DNA of 9,536 nucleotides from JASMHC01 sp964476515. GTDB taxonomy: Bacteria > Pseudomonadota > Alphaproteobacteria > Rhodobacterales > Rhodobacteraceae. Below, piece by piece: positions 1 through 5,164 of the stretch. The notes beneath the pieces were generated by a model. It worked only from the letters and a program-made list of their open reading frames with translations. It had not been told where the DNA came from and ran no database searches. A program made the translations under genes and the position numbers. The DNA is taken from the NCBI GenBank assembly GCA_964476515.1, contig CAYZAY010000090.1:1-9536 (forward strand), read 5' to 3'. Every line of letters starts with the position of its first letter. Within the stretch, counting starts at the first letter, position 1.

Positions 1-839
1 CAGGTGACGCAACCGTGACCCGCATAGCCGAGGATGAGTTCTGGGTCATCAGTTCGGGCATGGCAGAGCGCTATCATTCGCGGTTCTTCAATATGGTTGA
101 GAAACCAGAAGGCGTGACCTTTAACACCCGCACCGAGGCGACCTGTGCGTTCAATGTGGCTGGGCCAAAGTCCCGTGAATTGCTGCAACGCCTTTCGAAT
201 GCAGATTTGTCCAACGAAGCTTGGCCGTTCATGCGAAACGGCAAGCTAACCATTGCTGGCGTTAACTGTGCTGCTTTACGGGTAAGCTTTACAGGCGATC
301 TGGGGTGGGAAGTCTATTGCCACGAACGCGATCAGCTGGTGGTCTACACAGTGCTAATCGATGCTGCAAAAGAACTCGGCGGTGGTCCGGTAGGTGGACG
401 CGCGTTGATGTCGCTTCGGGTAGAAAAGGGTTATGGCTCTTGGAGCCGCGAATACAGTCCCGAATACTGGCCGCATGAAGTTGGATTTAAGGGGCTGTGC
501 AAGATGGACAAAGAGTTCCTGCACAAATCAGCATTAGAAGACGTTCTAAAGAAACCAGTCCGCGAAAAGCTTGTGCTGATTCACATAAATGAGGACGACG
601 TGACAGCGTCGAATGCGGATGCAACTGGTGGAGAGCCGATTTTCAAAAATGGTGAGGGTGTGGGCCGCGTGACCTCGGGCGCTTACGGCTACACCGTCGG
701 AATGTCGCTGGCACTTGGGTTTGTGAAAAACGTCGAACCCGGGGATGAGGTTGAGGTTATGATTTTGGGCAAGCCGCATAGGGCGGTTGTCCTGAAAGAG
801 CCTCCGTTTGATCCAAAGGGCGAGCGGTTGCGCGCCTAA
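1..839 (+). CDS. C-terminal part of dimethylglycine/sarcosine dehydrogenase-like flavoenzyme (GcvT domain), 5' truncated by window edge
   Basis: Members of this family oxidatively demethylate dimethylglycine or sarcosine with an N-terminal FAD domain and hand the one-carbon unit to tetrahydrofolate in a C-terminal GcvT-like domain. Only about 279 C-terminal residues are present, reading in frame from base 3. A GTG at base 15 could be taken as a start, but the frame is open to the window edge and the residues before it (GDAT) fit the family, so the gene begins upstream. Visible GcvT features are the SFTGDLGWEVY strand, the SLRVEKGYGSW-RE segment, GRVTSGAYGYTVG near the end, and the closing PFDPKGERLRA, which is typical of DMGDH-type proteins. 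The substrate cannot be decided: dimethylglycine dehydrogenase, sarcosine dehydrogenase and related roseobacter paralogues share this domain. The family is sure, the substrate is not. The gene ends in TAA just before a GC-rich intergenic element. Confidence 0.85.
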   Translation, partial: GDATVTRIAEDEFWVISSGMAERYHSRFFNMVEKPEGVTFNTRTEATCAFNVAGPKSRELLQRLSNADLSNEAWPFMRNGKLTIAGVNCAALRVSFTGDLGWEVYCHERDQLVVYTVLIDAAKELGGGPVGGRALMSLRVEKGYGSWSREYSPEYWPHEVGFKGLCKMDKEFLHKSALEDVLKKPVREKLVLIHINEDDVTASNADATGGEPIFKNGEGVGRVTSGAYGYTVGMSLALGFVKNVEPGDEVEVMILGKPHRAVVLKEPPFDPKGERLRA

Positions 840-847
840 GGTAAGGC

Positions 848-893
848 TGGGGGCGCTGCCCCCGGACCCCCGAGGTATTTAGGGCAAGATGAA
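848..893 (+). repeat. GC-rich intergenic element with hairpin, roseobacter-type post-gene repeat
   Basis: A GGGGGC stem (849-854) and GCCCCC stem (858-863) enclose a three-base loop. A second C5 block (867-871), a GAGGTATTT segment and AGGGCAAGATGAA follow. The order hairpin, GGACCCCCG, GGTATTT, then a -AGATGAA tail resembles a short element that I recall occurring many times after genes in Rhodobacterales genomes; this is memory, not a search. It starts 8 bases after the stop of the dehydrogenase gene, so it may end that transcript, although no T-run follows the hairpin. Only one copy lies in this window. Confidence 0.5.
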
Positions 894-906
894 TGAGCTG
901 AGTTGC

Positions 907-935
907 TTGCCTAAACGGACGGCAGGGCCTATCAC
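907..935 (+). promoter_or_regulatory. Possible sigma70-type promoter for the trmJ-ctaA-peptidase unit
   Basis: TTGCCT (907-912) and TATCAC (930-935) are separated by exactly 17 bases, each matching the consensus hexamer at four of six positions. Transcription would begin near 942, about 23 bases before the chosen trmJ start. The match is modest and such pairs occur by chance, so this rests mostly on its position between the upstream gene's repeat and trmJ. Confidence 0.3.
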
Positions 936-964
936 GCCGAAGGTTGATACTAAGAGTGACCTTC

Positions 965-1708
965 ATGCCCAAACCACAGCCAGTTTACGTTCTCGTCCGC
1001 CCCCAGATGGGCGAAAATATTGGTGGGGCCGCGCGGGCGATGTGGAATTTTGGGCTCGACCGGATGCGGATCGTTTCGCCTCGGGACGGATGGCCGAACC
1101 AAAAAGCGATTGCCATGTCGAGCGGGGCTGGGCGGTTGCTGGAAGAGGCGATTATCACCGATGGTGTTGCTGAAGCGCTTGATGACTGTACTTACGTTTT
1201 TGCAACCACGGCACGGCGACGTGAACTGACCAAACCGGTCTTTACGCCGGAAGAGGCGATGAACGTTGCGCGCGAGAAAATCGCCAACGGCGAGAAGATC
1301 GCCATAATGTTTGGGCCTGAACGAGCAGGGCTTGAGAACGATGATGTCGCAAAAGCCAATGCGATAATCTCGGTTCCGGTGAACCCAGAATATGCATCGC
1401 TGAACCTTGCCCAATGTGTGTTGCTAACAGCTTATGAATGGCGCAGGCAAACCGTTGATGTTGAAGCCCAGTCGATGGAAATGGGTGGCACCGAATGGGC
1501 CAGTGCCATCGAAATGGAAAAGCTGGCAGAACACTATGAAAACAGGTTGGACGAGGCGGGCTTTTTCTATCCGCCAACCAAGTCGGACGGCATGAAAACC
1601 AATTTGCGTAACCTGTGGTCGCGCTTGCCTTTGACCCGCGCAGATGTGCAGATGATGCACGGAATTTTGAGGCAAATGGTACGTTGGAAAGACCGCAAGG
1701 ATGATTAA
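965..1708 (+). CDS. trmJ: TrmJ-type tRNA (cytidine/uridine) 2'-O-methyltransferase, SPOUT family
   Basis: A predicted 247-residue SpoU/TrmH-superfamily RNA methyltransferase. TrmJ uses S-adenosylmethionine to methylate the 2'-OH of nucleotide 32 in tRNA anticodon loops. The three SPOUT motifs are visible: motif 1 (ENIGGAARAMWNFG, residues 17-30, with the conserved Arg24), motif 2 (FGPERAGL, 116-123), and motif 3 (VNPEYASLNLAQ, 139-150), which forms the cofactor-binding knot. The C-terminal part, with PLTRADVQMMHGILRQM, matches TrmJ/LasT proteins, and total length equals the E. coli TrmJ size (about 246). I chose ATG at 965, which gives the usual short PKPQPVYVLVRP start and has TAAGAG about eight bases upstream; in-frame TTG (944) and GTG (956) codons would add only a few non-conserved residues. 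It lies 33 bases before ctaA, consistent with co-transcription. The superfamily is certain; the exact target nucleotide is inferred from homology. Confidence 0.9.
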   Translation: MPKPQPVYVLVRPQMGENIGGAARAMWNFGLDRMRIVSPRDGWPNQKAIAMSSGAGRLLEEAIITDGVAEALDDCTYVFATTARRRELTKPVFTPEEAMNVAREKIANGEKIAIMFGPERAGLENDDVAKANAIISVPVNPEYASLNLAQCVLLTAYEWRRQTVDVEAQSMEMGGTEWASAIEMEKLAEHYENRLDEAGFFYPPTKSDGMKTNLRNLWSRLPLTRADVQMMHGILRQMVRWKDRKDD

Positions 1709-1741
1709 ATTCACGTCTGAAAGCGGGAAAGGCAGATCAGG

Positions 1742-2884
1742 ATGAGCGAAAAGCGCAATATTTTCGAAGAAGTAGGCGACAACAGTAACGCTAAGCCTGC
1801 GGCGCAGCCGGGGTTGATTGACCGTGGAACAAAATCAGCGCGCCGTGGAATACGCGCGTGGTTGATGGTGTTGTTTGCGATGGTCGTTGCAATGGTTGTC
1901 GTTGGAGGGCTAACCCGCCTGACCGATAGCGGCCTGTCGATTACCGAATGGAAGCCTGTAACGGGCGCTTTGCCACCGATGAACGAAGCCGCTTGGATGG
2001 AAGAGTTCGACAAGTACAAGACCATCCCTGAATATCAGTTGCAAAACAAAGGGATGAGCTTGACCGAATTCCAGTTCATCTATTGGTGGGAATGGGGTCA
2101 CCGCCAGCTTGGCCGGACAATCGGCTTGGTGTGGTTTCTTGGCTATCTGGGCTTTGCAGTGACTAAACATGTGCCTGTGGGTTGGCATAAACGCCTGATT
2201 TGGATCGGTGCTTTGGGCGGCCTGCAAGGGGCCGTTGGCTGGTGGATGGTTTCTTCGGGGCTTGAAGGATCAATGCTGGATGTGGCGAGCTATCGTCTTG
2301 CGACCCATTTGGGGCTCGCGTTCGTGATCCTTGGCTATATCGGTTGGTATATCCTATCGCTCGGACGCGAAGAACGAGATCTGTTGCAAGCGCGACGGGG
2401 CAAAGAAGCCAAGCAATTTGGCATGGCAACCGGCTTGATGCATTTTGCGTTTCTTCAAATCCTGCTTGGGGCTTTGGTTGCCGGTATCGATGCCGGCCGA
2501 AACTTTCCCGATTGGCCTTTGATGGCGGGTGGAATTTTGCCTCCGGACCTGTTTGCGCTGGAACCTTGGTGGCGCAATTTCTTTGAAGACGACGGGCTGG
2601 TTCAGTTCATGCACCGCGTGGCTGGATATCTGTTGTTCGGATTTGCGCTGGTGGCTTGGCGACGGGGCAGGACATCTGCCAACAGTCAGACACGCTTTGC
2701 GTTTAACGCGGTCATGGCGATGATCGCTGTTCAGATGGTGCTTGGCATTATTACGGTGCTATATTCGGCACCATTGCACTTTGCGATCGTCCATCAGATC
2801 GGCGCAATCGTGAGCTGGGTTCTGATCCTGCGCGCGCGTTTTCTTGCCGCCTATCCAATTCAACAAAGTATACGAGGAGCATGA
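1742..2884 (+). CDS. ctaA: Heme A synthase (COX15/CtaA type 2)
   Basis: CtaA is an inner-membrane heme protein that oxidises the C8 methyl of heme O to the formyl group of heme A, the cofactor of aa3-type cytochrome c oxidase. The 380-residue length fits the alphaproteobacterial/mitochondrial type 2 form. After a polar N-terminus of about 38 residues, the first membrane helix runs into the family signature GGLTRLTDSGLSITEWKP (residues 55-72). The periplasmic segment ends with EFQFIYWWEWGHRQLGR. The four expected heme-ligand histidines sit in their usual settings: His120 (WGHRQLGR), His189 (ATHLGLA), His291 (MHRVAGY) and His351 (VHQIGA). About eight hydrophobic segments are visible. An AAAGG-like ribosome site lies nine bases before the ATG. 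The TGA stop at 2882-2884 falls between the ribosome site and the likely start of the next gene. No cysteine pair of the Bacillus (type 1) kind is seen in the loop. Very secure call. Confidence 0.96.
   Translation: MSEKRNIFEEVGDNSNAKPAAQPGLIDRGTKSARRGIRAWLMVLFAMVVAMVVVGGLTRLTDSGLSITEWKPVTGALPPMNEAAWMEEFDKYKTIPEYQLQNKGMSLTEFQFIYWWEWGHRQLGRTIGLVWFLGYLGFAVTKHVPVGWHKRLIWIGALGGLQGAVGWWMVSSGLEGSMLDVASYRLATHLGLAFVILGYIGWYILSLGREERDLLQARRGKEAKQFGMATGLMHFAFLQILLGALVAGIDAGRNFPDWPLMAGGILPPDLFALEPWWRNFFEDDGLVQFMHRVAGYLLFGFALVAWRRGRTSANSQTRFAFNAVMAMIAVQMVLGIITVLYSAPLHFAIVHQIGAIVSWVLILRARFLAAYPIQQSIRGA
2874..2879 (+). promoter_or_regulatory. Shine-Dalgarno GAGGAG that decides the M32 peptidase start
   Basis: GAGGAG lies inside the last codons of ctaA. 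It ends only one base before the first ATG (2881) but seven bases before the second ATG (2887). Since one base is too close for initiation, 2887 is the better start. Ribosomes finishing ctaA at 2884 would stop next to this site, favouring translational coupling. Confidence 0.65.
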
Positions 2885-2886
2885 TC

Positions 2887-4362
2887 ATGAGCGCCTATGA
2901 AGATTTGATGGTCTATCAGCGTGAAACCGAAGCGTTAGGGCAAGTCATGGGCCGCCTTGGTTGGGATCAGGAAACCGTCATGCCGCGCGGTGCTGTTGAA
3001 CAACGTGCCGAGGAAATGGCTGCGTTAGAGGGCGTACTTCACGCCCGCCGAGTTGATCCGCGTATGGGTGATTGGTTGGCAGAAATTGATAACAGCACGC
3101 TTGATCCAACGGGGCAGGCGGCTTTGCGGATCATGCGTCGCGACTATGATCGCAACACCAAAGTACCGGGCGATCTGGCTGCGGAAATTGCGCGTACCGT
3201 CAGTAAAGCGCAAGGTGTGTGGGCCGAAGCGCGTGCAAACGAGGATGTTTCTGCGTTTCTGCCGGTTCTTGAGCGGGTGATTGATCTTCGTCAGTTGGAA
3301 GGCGCTGCAATATCCGAAGATGGCGATACCTATGACGCGCTTCTAAATGACTACGAACCCGGCAGTTCGGTTGCGGAACTATCTGCGATGTTTGATGCGA
3401 TGCGTCCACGTCTTGTGGCATTGCGCGACGCGATCTGGGACAAGCCAGCCCCCAAGGGCGTGAGCGGAGAATTTGACGCCGCAGCCCAGTTGGCACTGTC
3501 GGATAAATTGGCCAACGTGTTTGGCTATGATCAAGACATGGGCCGGATCGACAAGGCTGTGCACCCGTTCAGTTCGGGATCAGGGCTTGATGTCCGGATC
3601 ACCACGCGCACATCAGACGACGACCCGTTCAACTGTATTTATTCGACCATCCACGAAGTCGGCCATGCCACCTATGAACAATCTGTCGACAAGTCATATT
3701 TGCTGACTCCATTGGGGCAGGGCGCTTCGATGGGCGTTCATGAAAGCCAAAGCCGGATATACGAAAACCAGCTTGGCCGATCGCGGGCGTTCACTGGTTG
3801 GCTGTACGGCGAGATGCGCGATAGTTTTGGCGATTTCGGGATCGCTAACGAAGACGATTTCTACGCCGCCGTAAACAGTGTTGGCAAAGGCTACATCCGG
3901 ACTGAATCCGATGAGGTTCAGTATAACCTGCACATTCTGCTGCGGTTCGATCTAGAGCGGGCCTTGATGTCAGGTGATCTCAAAGTTGGCGATCTGGAAG
4001 CCGCTTGGAATGATCGGTTCAAATCGGACTTCGGCTATGCGGTCGACAAGCCGTCCAATGGTTGCCTGCAAGATGTGCATTGGTCGGTTGGGTTATTCGG
4101 ATACTTCCCGACCTACAGTCTTGGGAATGTCTACGCTGGCTGTCTTTATGAGGCGCTGCAAAAGGATGTGCCAAATCTGGATGATCAGCTTGCTCAGGGG
4201 GATACGTCGAAAGCCCTTGCGTGGCTTCAAGAGAACCTTCAACAGTACGGTAGTCTACGAACCCCACGTGAAACCATCGCGCATGCATGCGGGTCTGAAC
4301 CTAGTGAGGGGCCGTTGTTAAGGTATATCGAGACGAAGTTCTCAGGCATCTACGGGATATGA
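2887..4362 (+). CDS. Metallocarboxypeptidase, M32 (carboxypeptidase Taq) family
   Basis: A predicted 491-residue cytoplasmic zinc carboxypeptidase that removes C-terminal residues from peptides, with broad specificity in known relatives. Length (about 500) and all family landmarks fit: the N-terminal LGWDQETVMP segment, HPF in VHPFSSG, the zinc site HEVGH (residues 256-260), the HESQSRIYEN motif with the third metal ligand Glu286, YIRTESDEVQYNLHI, GCLQDVHW, and FGYFPTYSLGN near the C-terminus. No signal peptide is seen. An alternative ATG two codons upstream overlaps the ctaA stop as ATGA, but the ribosome-binding site is too close to it. The gene ends four bases before a strong bidirectional terminator, so it is the last gene of the left-hand unit. 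A link with heme A synthesis is not obvious; the pairing may only reflect shared transcription. Confidence 0.94.
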   Translation: MSAYEDLMVYQRETEALGQVMGRLGWDQETVMPRGAVEQRAEEMAALEGVLHARRVDPRMGDWLAEIDNSTLDPTGQAALRIMRRDYDRNTKVPGDLAAEIARTVSKAQGVWAEARANEDVSAFLPVLERVIDLRQLEGAAISEDGDTYDALLNDYEPGSSVAELSAMFDAMRPRLVALRDAIWDKPAPKGVSGEFDAAAQLALSDKLANVFGYDQDMGRIDKAVHPFSSGSGLDVRITTRTSDDDPFNCIYSTIHEVGHATYEQSVDKSYLLTPLGQGASMGVHESQSRIYENQLGRSRAFTGWLYGEMRDSFGDFGIANEDDFYAAVNSVGKGYIRTESDEVQYNLHILLRFDLERALMSGDLKVGDLEAAWNDRFKSDFGYAVDKPSNGCLQDVHWSVGLFGYFPTYSLGNVYAGCLYEALQKDVPNLDDQLAQGDTSKALAWLQENLQQYGSLRTPRETIAHACGSEPSEGPLLRYIETKFSGIYGI

Positions 4363-4365
4363 TAA

Positions 4366-4392
4366 AAAGGGGCCGCGAGGCCCCTTTCGTTT
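4366..4392. terminator. Bidirectional intrinsic terminator between convergent genes
   Basis: AAAGGGGCC (4366-4374) and GGCCCCTTT (4379-4387) form a perfect 9-bp stem closed by a GCGA tetraloop of the GNRA class. On the plus strand the 3' arm is followed by a T-rich tract (CGTTT after TTT). On the minus strand the A5 run at 4364-4368 becomes a T5 tail. It begins four bases after the peptidase stop and ends at the last bases of the minus-strand gene's stop codon, so it can serve both convergent genes. Confidence 0.9.
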
Positions 4393-5118
4393 ATGGATAC
4401 TTGAACGTTGATCCAAAGGTGTTGGTTACACTGTTTCGCTGTGGAAACAGGATACCATCGCGACCGACGGTCATTTTAGCGCCGACCGTGATCGACATGC
4501 CGTCGTCGTATGCGGTCGAACCAACTTTGCGGTTCCAGTCGGTCAATTCTCCACTAAGAGTCACGTCATTAGGCATTTCGAAATCAATGCCCGCGCCAAT
4601 GACTGTGGTGAATAGATCATTGGCGTCATTGTCGCGAAGCAGACCACGGCCGACCAATGTCAGACGGTCTGTAGCGTCGATTTTGATCGTCGCGCCGAAT
4701 TGAACGTTGTCGGACGCTGGGAACCCGTCATCGCCGTCTTTTCCTCCAAAGACTGACACCGAACCTTCGTCGGTGAGAATTTCAAATTCGAAACCGTGAT
4801 AGAAAAAATTGTCGGCTTCGTGGTCAAATTCTTCCCAGCCTAGGTATCCACCCAAGCGGAAGTTGTCCGTTAAATAATAGGACGCGTGAAAACCTAAGGA
4901 ATTATCGTTATGGCCACTGTCACTAAACCGAGCGATTGCAGTGTCAGCTTGAAGCGTTACAAGCTGATTCCATGAATACGCGTATGAAGCGGATGCCTTG
5001 TGCGTATAGGCCGAGCTTCCGGCATCCTGAGCCCTGTGAAACTGGACTTCGTAGGCTAGATCATTCGCGGACACGCTTCCAGCGGCCAGTACGAACGGTA
5101 GTGCGAGGAGTTTTTCAT
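4391..5118 (-). CDS. Probable outer-membrane beta-barrel protein; signal peptide out of frame by one base (frameshift at 5111-5115)
   Basis: The long frame encodes 227 residues from a GTG at 5074, but that codon lies in the middle of a signal peptide. Reading the same frame further upstream gives EKLLALPFVLAAGSVSA and then the mature start NDLAYE, with no start codon before an in-frame stop. An ATG at 5118-5116, with GAGGG eight bases upstream, is in the wrong frame by one base. One extra A in the A5 run (5115-5111) would give MKKLLALPFVLAAGSVSA, an ideal Sec signal with cleavage after Ala18, and a 242-residue protein. The mature part has short alternating polar/hydrophobic strands rich in Gly, Asp and aromatics (for example SASYAYSWNQLVTLQADTA), as in porin-like barrels; the last residue is Pro, not the usual Phe. 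Specific family and function are not recognised. It lies 46 bases downstream of gyrA. As written it is a frameshifted gene or starts internally without export. Confidence 0.7.
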
Positions 5119-5138
5119 AGTATCTGCCCTCATGACTG

Positions 5139-5158
5139 AAGCGCTTTTTGGTGCGCTT
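5139..5158 (-). other. Hairpin between gyrA and the barrel-protein gene
   Basis: AAGCGC and GCGCTT arms form a perfect 6-bp stem around an 8-base loop that reads ACCAAAAA on the minus strand. It starts seven bases after the gyrA stop and ends about 20 bases before the next ATG. No T-run follows on the minus strand, so it is a poor intrinsic terminator; it could be a weak terminator, an mRNA-stability structure, or chance. Confidence 0.35.
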
Positions 5159-5164
5159 TCCTCT

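Noticed and set aside
15..17. GTG as the start of the first gene
   Set aside because: The frame is open to the window edge and the upstream residues fit the family; the protein is the C-terminal part of a much longer enzyme.
950..1414. 154-residue minus-strand frame opposite trmJ
   Set aside because: The plus-strand TrmJ motifs are conserved in full; the antisense frame has no plausible features.
5111..5118. Programmed -1 ribosomal slippage as an explanation of the barrel-gene frameshift
   Set aside because: The sequence is G-AAA-AAC, not a full X-XXY-YYZ heptamer, and it lies at codon 2-3; an indel or sequencing error is simpler, so it is kept only as a possibility in the finding.
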